Assembly: GCA_000955795.1 (NCBI GenBank) | Contig: JYOB01000003.1 | Coordinates: 62,001-126,000 of the forward strand | Direction of reading: 5' to 3' | DNA length: 64,000 nucleotides | DNA from: Burkholderiaceae bacterium 26 | GTDB taxonomy: Bacteria > Pseudomonadota > Gammaproteobacteria > Burkholderiales > Burkholderiaceae | Part shown: one piece after another, positions 35,816 to 46,601 of the stretch | Position numbering within the stretch: position 1 is the stretch's first letter | Layout of the letters: the number at the start of each line of letters is the position of its first letter | Position numbers and translations under genes: made by a program | Notes under the pieces: model-generated | The model's input: the letters and a program-made list of their open reading frames with translations, nothing else | Databases searched by the model: none | Told to the model about the DNA's origin: nothing

Positions 35816-37522
35816 TCACTGTGCCGCGCGGCGGGATTTCCGCGCCGCGGATTCCGGTGCCGATTGCGCACGGCCCGCGGCGAGCATCTCGTCTGCGTGG
35901 CGCCGCGTGGTGTCAGTGAGCGACGCGCCGCCCAGCATGCGAGCGATCTCGTCCACGCGGGCGGTGGCGTCCAGCACCACGAGGTCGGACCGCGTGCTGC
36001 CAGCCACCGTCTGCTTGGCGACCTGAATGTGGTGATTGGCGAGCGCGGCCACTTGCGGCAGGTGAGTGACGCACAGCACTTGGCGGCGTATGCCCAGTTC
36101 GCGCAGGCGCCGGCCCACGACTTCCGCAACCGCACCGCCAATGCCGGAGTCCACTTCGTCGAAGATGAGCGTGGGCGTCGGGCTGGCCTCGCTTGCAATC
36201 ACCGAGATGGCCAGGCTGATCCGCGCCAACTCGCCACCCGAGGCGACTTTCGCCAAAGGCCGCGGCGAAACGCCCGCATGCCCGGCGACGAGGAATTCGA
36301 CCTGCTCCAGCCCCGCCGCGCCGCCGTGTTCCAGCGCGTGCAGCGCGATGTCGAAGCGTCCACCGGCCATCGAGAGGCCTTGCATGGCGCCGGTCACCGC
36401 GTCGGCCAGCTCGCGCGCGGCCTTGGCGCGGTCGCGCGACAGCGATTGCGCGACCGTCATATACGCGGCGTGGGTTTGCGCTTCCTGGGCCTGCAGGGCA
36501 TCAAGATCGGATGCAGCTTGCAGCGCGGCGAGTTGCGCCTGGCGTTCAGCCAGTTCAGCCGGCAGCGTTTCGGGGGCGACGCGGTATTTGCGCGCCATGG
36601 TGTGCAGCGCTTGCATGCGCGCGTCGACTTCGGCCAGTCGGTCCGGGTCCAGCTCCGCGCGATCAGCATAGCGAGCCAGCGTGTGCACGGCTTCCTGGAT
36701 CTGCACCTCGGCCGGTTCCAGCGCGGCCAGCACGTCGGCAAGCGCCGGGTCGATCTCGGCCAGTTCACGCAGCGTATGGAGCGTCGCGCCCAGTTGCGTG
36801 AGCACCGCGCCTTCCGATTCGGACAAACCATCCAGCGCCGCGCGCGTGCCTTCGATCAGGCTGGCTGCGTGCGACAGGCGGTGGTGCTCGGCCTGCACGT
36901 CTTCCCACTCGCCCGGTTGGGGGCCAAGCTTCTGCAATTCGTTGACCTGCCATTCGATGCGCTCGCGCTCGAGCTGGACTTCGCGCGACTGCTGCTCGGC
37001 AGCTTCACGTGCGCGCACCACGGCGTGCCATTCCCGGTAGCGTTCGCCGACCACGCGCACGGCACCTTCCAGGCCCGCGTGGGCGTCGAGCAGGCTGCGC
37101 TGCGCATCCGCCTTGAGCAGCAGTTGATGCGCGTGCTGGCCGTGGATGTCGACCAGTTGCTCACCCACTTCGCGCAGCTGCGCCAGCGTGACGGCCGCGC
37201 CGTTGATGAAGGCTTTGCTGCGACCTGCGGCATCGACCGTGCGGCGGAGCAGAATCACGCCCTCGTCGTCGTGCAGTTCATGCGCCTCGAGCCATGCGGC
37301 CACATGCGGATGCACGTCGAACTCGGCGGTGATGTCGGCACGCGGCGCGCCTTCGCGCACGACGGCGGCATCGGCGCGCTCGCCCAGCGTGAGTGCAAGC
37401 GCATCGATCAGGATGGATTTGCCCGCGCCGGTCTCGCCCGTAAACACGGTAAAACCGTCGGCCAGATCGAGATCCAGCGCGTGAACGATGACGAAATCGC
37501 GGATGGTGAGGCTGCGCAGCAT
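35816..37522 (-). CDS. recN: DNA repair protein RecN
   Basis: A 568-residue SMC-like ATPase that acts in double-strand-break repair. Walker A is GETGAGKS at 29-36, a long coiled-coil region occupies about 150-370, and the C-terminal half has the SVASGGELARISLA signature and IFDEVDSGIGG Walker B. Length matches RecN (E. coli 553). The ATG lies 10 bases after the nadK stop, with a weak ribosome site, so it is probably coupled to nadK. No LexA box was recognised upstream. Confidence 0.94.
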   Translation of the reverse strand: MLRSLTIRDFVIVHALDLDLADGFTVFTGETGAGKSILIDALALTLGERADAAVVREGAPRADITAEFDVHPHVAAWLEAHELHDDEGVILLRRTVDAAGRSKAFINGAAVTLAQLREVGEQLVDIHGQHAHQLLLKADAQRSLLDAHAGLEGAVRVVGERYREWHAVVRAREAAEQQSREVQLERERIEWQVNELQKLGPQPGEWEDVQAEHHRLSHAASLIEGTRAALDGLSESEGAVLTQLGATLHTLRELAEIDPALADVLAALEPAEVQIQEAVHTLARYADRAELDPDRLAEVDARMQALHTMARKYRVAPETLPAELAERQAQLAALQAASDLDALQAQEAQTHAAYMTVAQSLSRDRAKAARELADAVTGAMQGLSMAGGRFDIALHALEHGGAAGLEQVEFLVAGHAGVSPRPLAKVASGGELARISLAISVIASEASPTPTLIFDEVDSGIGGAVAEVVGRRLRELGIRRQVLCVTHLPQVAALANHHIQVAKQTVAGSTRSDLVVLDATARVDEIARMLGGASLTDTTRRHADEMLAAGRAQSAPESAARKSRRAAQ

Positions 37523-37532
37523 GGAAGAGGTG

Positions 37533-38477
37533 TTAGAGCCGGTTGTCTTCGGTCGGGTACTCGTGCCAGTGCAACTTCTTACGCAGCGTGGCGTAGTAGT
37601 TGTACCCGATCGGGTGCAGCAGCCGCACCGTGCGCTCCGAGCGGCGCACCACGATGCGGTCACCGGGTAGCAAGGACGTGAGCGACTGCATGTCGAAGTT
37701 GACGCTGGCATCGCGCCCGCTGGTGACCTGGATGACCACCTCCGCGTCTTGCGGAATGACGATCGGCCGGTTCGACAGCGAGTGCGGTGCGATAGGCACC
37801 AGCACCAGACCCGAGAGCGCCGGATGCAGGATCGGCCCGCCTGCGGACAGTGCATACGCCGTCGAGCCCGTGGGCGTGGAAACGATCAAGCCGTCCGAAC
37901 GCTGGTTGTACATGAAGAAGCCGTCGACCGACACCGCCAGCTCCACCATGCCCGAGGTGCCCGAGCGGTTGACCACCACGTCATTGAAGGCGAGGGCGGA
38001 GAAGATGACCTCGTCGTCGCGCACGACCTGGGCCTGCAGCAGCGTGCGGGTTTCGGCCTCGTAGCGGCCCGATAACATGTCGGGCAGCACGGTGTGCACG
38101 TCGTCGAACGGGATGTCGGTCATAAAACCGAGCCGCCCGTGGTTGACGCCGATCACGGGGACGCTGGCACCGGCCAGGTGGCGCCCGATGCCGAGCAGCG
38201 TGCCGTCGCCGCCGAGCACGACGGCCACGTCGGCGTGGCGCGCCATCTCTTCGGGCGGCAGGGCAGGGTAATCCTGGACGCCGATGTTGAGCGCCGTGTC
38301 TCGCTCGAACACAATGTCATGCCCGCGCGCGGCAATGCACGACGCCAGTTCCATGAGCGGGCCGGCAATGTTGGCGGCCGAATACCGGCCGACCAGCGCG
38401 ACGGTCTTGAAAGGCGAAACAGGCGAAGACGAGGCGGCGGGAGCTTGCGGGGCCACGGCGGACGGGGGAATCGACAT
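37533..38477 (-). CDS. nadK: NAD kinase
   Basis: A 314-residue ATP-NAD kinase, the sole route from NAD to NADP. The phosphate site is GGDGT at 89-93 ([14 protein letters not shown]), followed by [12 protein letters not shown], the substrate motif [14 protein letters not shown] and the C-terminal [12 protein letters not shown]. An N-terminal Pro/Ala/Ser tail of about 22 residues is longer than in E. coli. The start at 38477 is chosen since it begins after a palindrome (38490-38503) and lies within normal length. Divergent from hrcA and followed by recN. Confidence 0.93.
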   Translation of the reverse strand: MSIPPSAVAPQAPAASSSPVSPFKTVALVGRYSAANIAGPLMELASCIAARGHDIVFERDTALNIGVQDYPALPPEEMARHADVAVVLGGDGTLLGIGRHLAGASVPVIGVNHGRLGFMTDIPFDDVHTVLPDMLSGRYEAETRTLLQAQVVRDDEVIFSALAFNDVVVNRSGTSGMVELAVSVDGFFMYNQRSDGLIVSTPTGSTAYALSAGGPILHPALSGLVLVPIAPHSLSNRPIVIPQDAEVVIQVTSGRDASVNFDMQSLTSLLPGDRIVVRRSERTVRLLHPIGYNYYATLRKKLHWHEYPTEDNRL

Positions 38478-38489
38478 GCGCGCATTACA

Positions 38490-38503
38490 CCATATCGATA
38501 TGG
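38490..38503. promoter_or_regulatory. 14-bp perfect palindrome in the nadK leader
   Basis: CCATATCGATATGG is a perfect palindrome ending 12 bases upstream of the nadK ATG, in the nadK-hrcA divergent region. It could be an operator; no regulator is known to me for it and chance occurrence is possible. Confidence 0.3.
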
Positions 38504-38588
38504 CCGTCGCCACGTCGGCGCGTGTTTAGTGGAGAAACGCCGACATCACCCGTAGACGGGCGCCGATTTTGCGTAAAATTGAAAAATC

Positions 38589-39647
38589 ATGGACAAGCGC
38601 GCCACCATCCTCCTCAAGACCCTGATCGAACGGTATATCGCCGAGGGCCAGCCCGTGGGCTCGCGCACCTTGTCGAAGTATTCTGGGCTCGACCTGTCGC
38701 CGGCCACCATCCGCAATGTGATGTCCGACCTGGAGGAGATGGGCTTCATCGCCAGTCCGCACACCTCGGCCGGGCGCGTGCCAACGCCGCGCGGCTACCG
38801 CCTCTTTGTCGATACGATGCTGACGGCCAGCCCGCTGGATGTGCTGAGCACGCACGACCGCATGGCGCAGCAGATGGTCGGCGCGATTGCAGAGCAGGTG
38901 CGCACGCAACTGGCGTCGCATGGCTCGGAATCGTCGCAGCGGGTGATTGCGGCGGCGGCGCAAACCTTGTCCAACCTCTCGCAGTTTGCCGGCATCGTGA
39001 TGACGCCGCGACGCACGCATGCGTTCCGGCAGATCGAATTCCTGAGGCTGTCGGAGTCCCGCATCCTGCTGATCGTCGTCACGCCCGAAGGTGACGTGCA
39101 GAACCGCATCATCCATACCGATACGCCCTACACCCCGTCGCAATTGGTCGAAGCCGCCAATTACATCAACGCGCATTACGGCGGCCAGACGTTCGATGCG
39201 GTGCGCGAAAGCCTGCGCGGCGAGCTGTCTGCGCTGCAGGCCGACATGACCGCGCTGATGCAGGCGGCCGTGGAGGCGGGCAGCAGCGCGGCGTCGGAGG
39301 AAGAGCCGGTCGTCATCTCGGGCGAGCGCAAGCTGCTGGAGGTGGAAGACCTGTCTTCGTCCATGGACAAGCTGCGCCGGCTCTTTGCGGTGTTTGAGCA
39401 GAAGACTGGCCTGCTGCAACTGCTGGACGTATCGAGCCGTGCCGAGGGCGTGCAGATCTTCATCGGCGGCGAAAGCAGCCTTGTGCCGCACGAAGACATG
39501 GCCGTCATCACCGCGCCGTACGAGGTGGACGGCAAGATCGTCGGCACGCTGGGCGTGATCGGGCCGATGCGCATGGCGTATGAGCGCGTGATCCCGATCG
39601 TGGATATCACAGCCAAGCTGCTATCCAGCACACTCAGCCAGTACTGA
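38589..39647 (+). CDS. hrcA: heat-inducible transcription repressor HrcA
   Basis: A 352-residue HrcA, which represses groESL-type heat-shock genes by binding CIRCE elements and is kept active by GroEL. The N-terminal winged helix ([19 protein letters not shown] and [18 protein letters not shown]) is followed by [20 protein letters not shown], and the HrcA domain ends with [15 protein letters not shown]. No CIRCE element (TTAGCACTC-N9-GAGTGCTAA) was seen in this window, so its targets lie elsewhere; grpE and dnaK here carry sigma-32-like promoters instead. Confidence 0.94.
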   Translation: MDKRATILLKTLIERYIAEGQPVGSRTLSKYSGLDLSPATIRNVMSDLEEMGFIASPHTSAGRVPTPRGYRLFVDTMLTASPLDVLSTHDRMAQQMVGAIAEQVRTQLASHGSESSQRVIAAAAQTLSNLSQFAGIVMTPRRTHAFRQIEFLRLSESRILLIVVTPEGDVQNRIIHTDTPYTPSQLVEAANYINAHYGGQTFDAVRESLRGELSALQADMTALMQAAVEAGSSAASEEEPVVISGERKLLEVEDLSSSMDKLRRLFAVFEQKTGLLQLLDVSSRAEGVQIFIGGESSLVPHEDMAVITAPYEVDGKIVGTLGVIGPMRMAYERVIPIVDITAKLLSSTLSQY

Positions 39648-39662
39648 AACAACGCCGCCTGT

Positions 39663-39682
39663 GGCGGGCGGAGTTGCCCGCC
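39663..39682. terminator. hairpin between convergent hrcA and the AhpD-like gene
   Basis: GGCGGGC (39663-39669) with GCCCGCC (39676-39682), 6-base loop, 15 bases past the hrcA stop. Neither side has a T-run, so function as a terminator is uncertain. Confidence 0.35.
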
Positions 39683-39688
39683 AATGTC

Positions 39689-40036
39689 TCAGGCTGAAAA
39701 CTGCTCGAACGCCGCCAGCGCATGCGTGGCGTACATCATCGAAGGGCCGCCTCCCATATAGACGGCTGTTCCCAACACCTCTTCGAGTTCGGCGCGGGTT
39801 GTGCCAAGTTTGACCAACGCTTGGACATGGAAGCCGATGCAGTCGTCGCAGCGGCTGGCGATGGCGATTCCTAGCGCCACCAGCTCTCGGGTCTTTTTGC
39901 TCAGTGCGCCATCTTTTGTGCCGGCTGCCGCCAGTTGGCTGAATGCCGTCATCAACTCCGGCTGCGATTCGCGCAAGCTGCGCATGTGCGCAGACACATC
40001 TTTGACCACGCTTTTGAATTCGGGCATGCCGCTCAT
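39689..40036 (-). CDS. AhpD-like carboxymuconolactone-decarboxylase-family protein
   Basis: A 115-residue single CMD domain. The peroxidase-type active site is CDDCIGFH (C63, C66, H70) preceded by the conserved Glu in TRELVALGIA. The reading frame extends upstream, but the start at 40036 follows AGGAGA by 8 bases and yields the standard small size. Members are thiol peroxidases or peroxidase partners. It lies downstream of hutC on the same strand; hutC's stop side overlaps only the discarded upstream extension. Its substrate is unknown. Confidence 0.85.
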   Translation of the reverse strand: MSGMPEFKSVVKDVSAHMRSLRESQPELMTAFSQLAAAGTKDGALSKKTRELVALGIAIASRCDDCIGFHVQALVKLGTTRAELEEVLGTAVYMGGGPSMMYATHALAAFEQFSA

Positions 40037-40167
40037 GACAGTGCTCTCCTGGGACGGGTGTGGAGTGAGGTAGCGGGCTGGGCATATCGCATAAGCCGCC
40101 GCGCATCCTTTTCGAGCATTCTCGTCCGCGCCCCGGAACGAGGTCATGATGTAGCGCAACGAGGCGC

Positions 40168-40881
40168 TCAGAAACTGCCTGTGAACTGATACCGCCCGCC
40201 CGGGTGCCACATGGTTGCCACCGAGGCGACCTGGCCCTGGGATAGCGTCTTGCGCCGCAGCATCAGGCAGGGTTCGCGCACATCCATGTGCAGCATTTCG
40301 GCGATCTCGCGCGGAGGCAGGCGGGCCTCGATGCCGTAATCCACACCCTGCAATGGGGCGGCACGCATCAGGTAGGCGTTCGGCGTGGTCTGTGTGAAGT
40401 CTTGCTCCATGTATTCAGGCGCCAACGCTGCGTTCACCCAACGGTCTTCCACCTGGATCGGCAGGTCATTTTCGAAATGCACGATCAGTGAATGGAAGAG
40501 CACGCGGCCCGCCGGCACGCCAAACGAAGCGGCCATCGCTTCGTTGGCACGGGCACGCTCCAACTTGTGCAGTTCGGCGCGGTGCCTGTGGCCGCGCGTT
40601 GCGATTTCCTCGGCAATGTTGCGGATTGCCACCAGCGTTGCCTGGAACTTCTGCTGCGCGACGAACGTTCCCAACCCCTGTACGCGCGTGAGGATCTGCT
40701 CGGCGGTCAACTCGCGCAGGGCGCGATTGACCGTCATGCGTGACACGCCAAACGTCTGCGCGAGCGTGGTCTCCCCCGGGATCATTTCGCCTTCTTGCCA
40801 CTCGCCGCTGCGGATGCGCATGAGGATGTCTTCCTTGATGCGCTGGAAGGCCGGGGTGCTGGCGGACGGGTCGTGTGACAT
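40168..40881 (-). CDS. hutC: histidine-utilisation repressor HutC
   Basis: A 237-residue GntR-family repressor of the HutC subgroup. The N-terminal winged helix (RIKEDILMRIRSGEWQEGEMIPGETTLAQTFGVSRMTVNRAL) is followed by a UTRA ligand domain with YGIEARLPPREIAEML and CLMLRRKT. In Pseudomonas HutC releases its operator on binding urocanate. It is divergent from hutUHGI and shares the 154-base region containing a TGTATATACA-type palindrome, consistent with control of hutU and of itself. Confidence 0.93.
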   Translation of the reverse strand: MSHDPSASTPAFQRIKEDILMRIRSGEWQEGEMIPGETTLAQTFGVSRMTVNRALRELTAEQILTRVQGLGTFVAQQKFQATLVAIRNIAEEIATRGHRHRAELHKLERARANEAMAASFGVPAGRVLFHSLIVHFENDLPIQVEDRWVNAALAPEYMEQDFTQTTPNAYLMRAAPLQGVDYGIEARLPPREIAEMLHMDVREPCLMLRRKTLSQGQVASVATMWHPGGRYQFTGSF

Positions 40882-40970
40882 GGACGTGGCTTGCGGTGCG
40901 GTTTGGGCGGCCGATGTGATGTGCGGATGGCGGTCATCATCAGGGTTTGCTCTTAGCTTGTAAAGTTTTC

Positions 40971-40999
40971 TTGCCTAAGTTGTATATACAACATAAGAT
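40971..40999 (+). promoter_or_regulatory. hutU promoter with HutC-type operator in the spacer
   Basis: A -35 TTGCCT (40971-40976), 17-base spacer and -10 TAAGAT (40994-40999) precede hutU. The perfect palindrome GTTGTATATACAAC (40979-40992) fills the spacer, so a bound repressor would block RNA polymerase. The TGTATATACA core matches what is known for HutC sites in Pseudomonas. hutC itself points the other way from here. Confidence 0.8.
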
Positions 41000-41035
41000 G
41001 CGCTCCATGACAAAGGAGTTCGCAGGAGACCTCAT

Positions 41036-42754
41036 ATGAACGCCCCGACCAATGCTGCCCACCTGACCAACGACCCGCGCTACGACGCCTCGCGTGAAAT
41101 CCGCGCCCCGCGCGGCACCGAGCTGCACTGCAAGAGCTGGCTGACCGAAGCGGCTTACCGCATGCTTCAGAACAACCTCGACCCCGACGTGGCCGAAAAC
41201 CCCAAGCACCTCGTCGTGTACGGCGGGATTGGCCGTGCCGCACGCGACTGGGCCTGCTTCGACAAGATCCTGGAAACGCTGCGCGAGCTGAACGACGACG
41301 AATCGCTGCTCGTGCAATCGGGCAAGCCGGTGGGTGTGTTCAAGACCCATCCGGATGCGCCGCGCGTCTTGATCGCCAACTCCAACCTCGTGCCGAAGTG
41401 GGCGAACTGGGAGCACTTCAACGAGCTGGATCGCAAGGGCCTGTTCATGTACGGCCAGATGACCGCTGGTAGCTGGATCTACATCGGCAGCCAAGGCATC
41501 GTGCAAGGCACGTACGAGACGTTTGCCGAAGCCGGCCGCCAGCATTACGACGGCAAGCTGGCTGGCCGCTGGATCCTGACCGCCGGCCTGGGCGGCATGG
41601 GCGGCGCACAGCCGCTGGCCGCCACGCTGGCCGGTGCCGTGTCGTTGAACATCGAATGCCAGCAATCGAGCATCGATTTCCGTCTGCGTACGCGCTACCT
41701 GGACAAACAAGCCAAGGACATCGACGACGCATTCAATCTGATTCGCCACCATTGCGAGCGCGGCGAGGCCGTGTCCATCGGCTTGCTCGGCAATGCGGCG
41801 GAAATCCTGCCGGAGCTGGTCAAGCGTGCCCGCGCCGGCGGCCTGAAGCCGGATCTGGTGACCGACCAGACCTCGGCACATGATCTGGTCAACGGCTACC
41901 TGCCGGTTGGCTGGACGGTCGAGCAATGGCGTGCTGCGCAACGCGATCCGTCGCAGCACGCCCGCCTGACCGACGAGGCCGCGAAGTCGTGCGCCGTGCA
42001 CGTGCAGGCCATGCTCGACTTCCAGGCCATGGGCATCCCGACCGTCGACTACGGCAACAACATCCGCCAGGTCGCGTTCGACCAGGGCGTGAAGAACGCC
42101 TTCGACTTCCCGGGTTTCGTGCCGGCCTACATCCGTCCGCTGTTCTGCGAGGGTAAGGGCCCGTTCCGCTGGGTGGCGCTGTCCGGCGACCCAGAAGACA
42201 TCTACAAGACCGACGCGAAGATCAAGGAACTCTTCCCGCACAACGCGCACGTGCATCGCTGGCTCGATATGGCGCGCGACCGCATCGCCTTCCAGGGCCT
42301 GCCCGCACGCATCTGCTGGCTCGGCCTGGGTGAGCGCCATCTGGCTGGTCTGGCCTTCAACGAGATGGTCAAGAATGGCGAGCTGAAGGCGCCGATCGTG
42401 ATCGGCCGCGATCACCTCGACACCGGCTCCGTGGCGAGCCCCAACCGCGAAACCGAAGCCATGCGCGACGGCACCGACGCCGTGTCGGACTGGCCGCTGC
42501 TCAACGCGCTGCTGAACACAGCCGGCGGTGCGACGTGGGTGTCGCTGCACCACGGCGGCGGTGTCGGCATGGGCTATTCGCAGCATTCGGGCGTGGTGAT
42601 CGTCGCCGACGGGACGGACGCTGCGGCAAAGCGTCTGGGCCGTGTGCTCGTCAACGATTCGGGCTCCGGCGTCATGCGCCATGCCGATGCCGGCTACGAA
42701 ACCGCCATTGCCTGCGCCAAGCGCAACGGTTTGAATCTGCCGATGATCGGCTAA
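41036..42754 (+). CDS. hutU: urocanate hydratase
   Basis: A 572-residue urocanase (second step of histidine breakdown: urocanate to imidazolone propionate, with tightly bound NAD). Conserved blocks are [38 protein letters not shown], the NAD-binding [13 protein letters not shown] and the C-terminal [16 protein letters not shown]. The full length equals the family's (E. coli-type 550-570). AGGAGA lies six to seven bases before the ATG. First gene of the hutUHGI operon under the promoter at 40971. Confidence 0.96.
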   Translation: MNAPTNAAHLTNDPRYDASREIRAPRGTELHCKSWLTEAAYRMLQNNLDPDVAENPKHLVVYGGIGRAARDWACFDKILETLRELNDDESLLVQSGKPVGVFKTHPDAPRVLIANSNLVPKWANWEHFNELDRKGLFMYGQMTAGSWIYIGSQGIVQGTYETFAEAGRQHYDGKLAGRWILTAGLGGMGGAQPLAATLAGAVSLNIECQQSSIDFRLRTRYLDKQAKDIDDAFNLIRHHCERGEAVSIGLLGNAAEILPELVKRARAGGLKPDLVTDQTSAHDLVNGYLPVGWTVEQWRAAQRDPSQHARLTDEAAKSCAVHVQAMLDFQAMGIPTVDYGNNIRQVAFDQGVKNAFDFPGFVPAYIRPLFCEGKGPFRWVALSGDPEDIYKTDAKIKELFPHNAHVHRWLDMARDRIAFQGLPARICWLGLGERHLAGLAFNEMVKNGELKAPIVIGRDHLDTGSVASPNRETEAMRDGTDAVSDWPLLNALLNTAGGATWVSLHHGGGVGMGYSQHSGVVIVADGTDAAAKRLGRVLVNDSGSGVMRHADAGYETAIACAKRNGLNLPMIG

Positions 42755-42780
42755 GTTAAAGACATCCCGCTCGTATTGCT

Positions 42781-44337
42781 ATGAACACCATGACCACGCC
42801 CCCCATCCTCACACTGCAACCGGGCGAAATGTCCTTTGCAGATCTGCGTCGCGTATGGCTCGCCCCCACGCCTGTCGCCCTGTCCGGCGACTGCGCGGCC
42901 GCGATCGAGGCGTCGGCCGCCACCGTGCAGGCCATCGTCGCCAAGGGCGCGCCTGCCTATGGCATCAACACCGGATTCGGCCTGCTGGCCAAAACGCAGA
43001 TCGCTACGCACGAACTGGAGCGCCTGCAACGCAATCTGATCCTGTCGCACGCCGTGGGCACGGGTCAAGACCTGAGCGATAACGTGGCGCGCCTCGTGCT
43101 GCTGATGAAGGCGGCCAGCCTCGCACGTGGCTATTCGGGCGTGCGCCGGGTCGTGATCGACACGCTGCTGGCGCTGCTGAACGCAGGCATCGTGCCGTGC
43201 ATTCCGTCCAAGGGTTCGGTGGGCGCGTCGGGCGATCTGGCACCGTTGGCGCACATGACGCTGGCGCTGCTGGGCGAAGGCGACGTCCGCGTGAATGGCG
43301 TACGCACGCCGGCACGTGCGGCACTGGCTGCCGCCGGCATCGAGCCGATTGCGCTGGCCGCAAAGGAAGGCTTGGCGCTCATCAACGGCACGCAAGTGTC
43401 GACCGCGCTGGCACTCAACGGCCTGTTCCTGGCTGAGCGTCTGCTGCAAGCCGCCACCGTGTCGGGTGCGTTGTCGGTGGATGCCGCCAAGGGCAGCGAT
43501 GCGCCGTTCGACCCGCGCGTGCACGCCGTGCGCGGCCAGCCTGGCCAGATCGCCACGGCCGCGGTGTACCGCAACCTGCTGGCCGGCAGTGCCATCCGCC
43601 AGTCGCACCTCGTGGGCGATAAGCGCGTGCAAGATCCGTATAGCCTGCGCTGCCAGCCGCAAGTCATGGGCGCGTGTTTCGACCTGATCCGTCAGGCCGG
43701 CGCCACGCTGCTCACCGAAGCCAACGCGGTGACTGACAACCCGCTGGTTTACGCCGACGCCGGTGAAGTGATTTCGGGCGGCAACTTCCATGCGGAACCG
43801 GTCGCGTTTGCGGCTGACATGCTCGCGCTGGCAATTGCCGAGATCGGTGCGCTATCCGAGCGCCGCATCGCGTTGCTGATCGACTCCACGCTGTCGGGCC
43901 TGCCGCCGTTCCTGGTCGAGCAGCCGGGTCTGAACTCGGGCTTCATGATCGCGCACGTCACTGCGGCCGCGCTGGCCTCGGAGAACAAGACGTTCGCCCA
44001 CCCGGCCAGCGTCGACAGCCTGCCGACCTCGGCCAACCAGGAAGACCACGTCAGCATGGCCACCTTCGCCGGCCGCCGTCTGCAGGACATGGCAGAGAAC
44101 ACTGCCACCATCGTCGGCATCGAAGCGCTGGCGGCAGCGCAGGGCATCGACTTCCACAAGCCGCTGGCGACGTCCGACACGCTGCAGAAGGCGCATGGCT
44201 GCATCCGCGCGCGCGTGGCGTACTACGGTGAAGATCGCCTGTTCGCCCCCGACATTGAAGGCGCCCGCCGCCTCGTGCTCGACGGCGATCTGGGCGACTC
44301 GTGCCGCACGCATATCAGCGAACTTTCTCTCCGTTGA
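42781..44337 (+). CDS. hutH: histidine ammonia-lyase
   Basis: A 518-residue enzyme (first step: histidine to urocanate and ammonia). The autocatalytic MIO cofactor forms from A149-S150-G151 in [11 protein letters not shown]. Also present are [10 protein letters not shown] near the N-terminus and the QDxYSLRC-type block [14 protein letters not shown]. It lies 26 bases after hutU. The ATG at 42781 has no clear ribosome site and a second ATG follows three codons later, so the exact start is uncertain. Confidence 0.95.
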   Translation: MNTMTTPPILTLQPGEMSFADLRRVWLAPTPVALSGDCAAAIEASAATVQAIVAKGAPAYGINTGFGLLAKTQIATHELERLQRNLILSHAVGTGQDLSDNVARLVLLMKAASLARGYSGVRRVVIDTLLALLNAGIVPCIPSKGSVGASGDLAPLAHMTLALLGEGDVRVNGVRTPARAALAAAGIEPIALAAKEGLALINGTQVSTALALNGLFLAERLLQAATVSGALSVDAAKGSDAPFDPRVHAVRGQPGQIATAAVYRNLLAGSAIRQSHLVGDKRVQDPYSLRCQPQVMGACFDLIRQAGATLLTEANAVTDNPLVYADAGEVISGGNFHAEPVAFAADMLALAIAEIGALSERRIALLIDSTLSGLPPFLVEQPGLNSGFMIAHVTAAALASENKTFAHPASVDSLPTSANQEDHVSMATFAGRRLQDMAENTATIVGIEALAAAQGIDFHKPLATSDTLQKAHGCIRARVAYYGEDRLFAPDIEGARRLVLDGDLGDSCRTHISELSLR

Positions 44338-44339
44338 CC

Positions 44340-45317
44340 ATGCTTGCCCAAGCTGAATCGAACGTCTGGCAAGGCCGCGTCGACGCGGAAGAGGGCCCGC
44401 TGGGTTTGCGTTGGCACCAGACCGTGCGCCGCATCGATGCATCGACGCCGCTGGCCAACTCCGTCGCTCTGGCGGGGTTCGCTTGCGACGCGGGTGTCGC
44501 GCGCAACCACGGGCGGATCGGTGCACAAGCCGGCCCGGCTGCCATCCGCAAGATGCTCGCGAACTTGCCCGCGCGTGCCGGCCGTGTGGTCGTCGATGCG
44601 GGCGATGTGACCTGCCAAGGCGACGCGCTGGAAGATGCGCAGAGCGAGTTGTCCGGTGTGCTTCACGATCTGCTCGACCGCGGCGCGTTTCCGATCGCGC
44701 TCGGCGGCGGGCATGAGATTGCATGGGCATCGTTTGGCGGCTTGGCGCGGCATCTGGCGGCGAAATCCGACCAGCCTCCGCGTATCGGCATTCTCAACCT
44801 CGATGCGCATTTCGATCTGCGTGCGGGTGAGCGCGGCAGCTCGGGCACGCCCTTTCGCCAGATCGCCGAAGACTGCGCGCGGCGCGGCTGGCCGTTCCAC
44901 TACGCCTGCCTGGGCGTGAGCACCTACGCCAACACCGAAGCGCTGTTCGCGCGTGCGCGCCAGCTTGGCGTGCGCTGGATGCACGACGACGAGATGGATG
45001 TCATGCAACTCGCCCACGTGCTGAAGGTGGTCGAGGTGTTCCTGAGCCAGGTCGACCACGTTTACTTGACGATGTGCCTGGACGTGCTGCCGGCCGCTGT
45101 CGCCCCCGGCGTGAGCGCGCCATCCGCACGCGGTGTGGGAATGGACGTGATCGAGCCCATCGTCGATCGCGTGGTCAGCTCCGGCAAGCTACGGCTGGCG
45201 GATGTGGCGGAGCTGAACCCGTCGCTCGACATTGACAATCACACGGCACGTGTCGCTGCCCGCCTGGTTGCGCGGGTAGCGGACGGCATTGGCCTGCAAG
45301 GAACCGCTCATGGCTGA
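44340..45317 (+). CDS. hutG: formimidoylglutamase HutG (arginase family)
   Basis: A 325-residue ureohydrolase-fold enzyme that splits N-formimidoyl-glutamate into glutamate and formamide. Metal-ligand motifs are [17 protein letters not shown] and the C-terminal [15 protein letters not shown]; the Asp-x-Asp of arginases reads CLD here (TMCLDVL), leaving one of two Asp. I believe this is usual in proteobacterial HutG, but I cannot check. The ATG (44340) lies two bases after the hutH stop; the gene overlaps hutI by eight bases. HutG means the five-enzyme HutF route is not used. Confidence 0.9.
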   Translation: MLAQAESNVWQGRVDAEEGPLGLRWHQTVRRIDASTPLANSVALAGFACDAGVARNHGRIGAQAGPAAIRKMLANLPARAGRVVVDAGDVTCQGDALEDAQSELSGVLHDLLDRGAFPIALGGGHEIAWASFGGLARHLAAKSDQPPRIGILNLDAHFDLRAGERGSSGTPFRQIAEDCARRGWPFHYACLGVSTYANTEALFARARQLGVRWMHDDEMDVMQLAHVLKVVEVFLSQVDHVYLTMCLDVLPAAVAPGVSAPSARGVGMDVIEPIVDRVVSSGKLRLADVAELNPSLDIDNHTARVAARLVARVADGIGLQGTAHG

Positions 45318-46545
45318 TCTGGCCAACCCGCACTGGGATGCGCTCTGGACCAACGTCCACCTCGCCACGCTCGCCGCCGATGCTGACGGCTACGGCGAGG
45401 TCCGCGATGGTGCCATCGCCGTCAAGGATGGCCGCATTGCGTGGCTTGGCTACCGGGCCGATCTGCCCGTCAACGCCCGCGCGACACGCGAGCACGATGG
45501 CGGCGGCGCGTGGCTCACCCCGGGCCTGATCGATTGCCACACGCATCTGGTCTATGCCGGCAATCGCAGCAATGAATTCGAAGCGCGCCTGAACGGCGTC
45601 CCGTACGAAGAGATCGCGCGGTCGGGCGGGGGCATCCTGTCCACCGTCCGTGCCACGCGTGCGGCCAGCGAAGACGCATTGGCCGCAGCCAGCCTGCCGC
45701 GCCTGAACGCACTGCGCGCCGAAGGCGTTACCGCCGTCGAAATCAAATCCGGCTACGGCTTGGACCTGGACACCGAGCGTCGCATGCTGCGTGTTGCCCG
45801 CCGCTTCGGCCAGTCGTTGCCGGTGCGCGTGCGCACGACGTTCCTCGGCGCGCACGCGGTGCCGCCCGAATTTGCTGGCCGTGCGGATGACTACATCGAC
45901 CACCTCTGCGCCGATGTGCTGCCCGCGCTCGCAGCAGAAGGTCTGGTCGATGCCGTCGACGCCTTCTGCGAAACCATTGGCTTCACGCCTGCGCAAACGG
46001 CGCGCATGTTCGATGCCGCGCAGCGCCTGGGCCTGCCGGTCAAGCTGCACGCCGAGCAGCTCTCCGATCAGGGCGGCGCGGCATTGGTCGCACGCTACGG
46101 CGGCCTTTCCGCGGATCACCTCGAATGTCTGACCGACGCCGGCATCGCAGCCATGGCACGGGCCGGCACGGTGGCCGTGCTGCTGCCCGGCGCGTTTTAC
46201 TGTCTGCGCGAAACGCGCCTGCCGCCGATGGCAGCGTTGCGTGCCGCTGGTGTGCCAATGGCCGTGTCGACCGACTGCAACCCCGGTACGTCGCCGCTGT
46301 CGTCGCTGCTGCTGACGATGAACATGGCATGCACGCTGTTCCGCCTGACGCCTCTGGAAGCACTGACCGGCGCCACGCGTCACGCCGCCGCAGCGCTGGG
46401 TCTGTCCGGCACGTGCGGGGTGCTTGCCCCGGGCTGCGCGGCAGATTTCGCGCTCTGGCGCATCGACCGGCCCGCTGATCTGGCCTATGCGATGGGGCTC
46501 AACCCGTGTGCCAGTGTGGTCAAGGATGGCGTGGTAGTGGCGTAA
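45310..46545 (+). CDS. hutI: imidazolonepropionase HutI
   Basis: A 411-residue amidohydrolase catalysing the third step, imidazolone propionate to formimidoylglutamate. Metal and substrate motifs are [36 protein letters not shown] and STDCNPGT. It starts at 45310 inside the hutG stop region (8-base overlap), the last gene of the operon. With hutU, hutH and hutG the route to glutamate is complete; no histidine or urocanate transporter is included. Confidence 0.95.
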   Translation: MADLANPHWDALWTNVHLATLAADADGYGEVRDGAIAVKDGRIAWLGYRADLPVNARATREHDGGGAWLTPGLIDCHTHLVYAGNRSNEFEARLNGVPYEEIARSGGGILSTVRATRAASEDALAAASLPRLNALRAEGVTAVEIKSGYGLDLDTERRMLRVARRFGQSLPVRVRTTFLGAHAVPPEFAGRADDYIDHLCADVLPALAAEGLVDAVDAFCETIGFTPAQTARMFDAAQRLGLPVKLHAEQLSDQGGAALVARYGGLSADHLECLTDAGIAAMARAGTVAVLLPGAFYCLRETRLPPMAALRAAGVPMAVSTDCNPGTSPLSSLLLTMNMACTLFRLTPLEALTGATRHAAAALGLSGTCGVLAPGCAADFALWRIDRPADLAYAMGLNPCASVVKDGVVVA

Positions 46546-46568
46546 GGCACACCCGATGACTCGGCTCG

Positions 46569-46574
46569 TATAAT
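46569..46574 (+). promoter_or_regulatory. -10 element upstream of hemH
   Basis: A perfect TATAAT 28 bases before the hemH ATG. No good -35 is visible 16-18 bases upstream (GGCACA at best), so this is a partial promoter assignment. Confidence 0.45.
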
Positions 46575-46601
46575 CGGCCGGTCTATCGCGAACCCGCGCC
46601 C

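Noticed and set aside
35519-37681. Long plus-strand frame opposite recN
   Set aside because: Low-complexity shadow of a gene whose motifs are clear on the minus strand.
38514-38588. CIRCE element near hrcA, grpE or dnaK
   Set aside because: No TTAGCACTC-N9-GAGTGCTAA was found in any of these upstream regions.
40940-42682. 580-residue minus-strand frame opposite hutU
   Set aside because: hutU is complete and conserved; the antisense frame has no family match.
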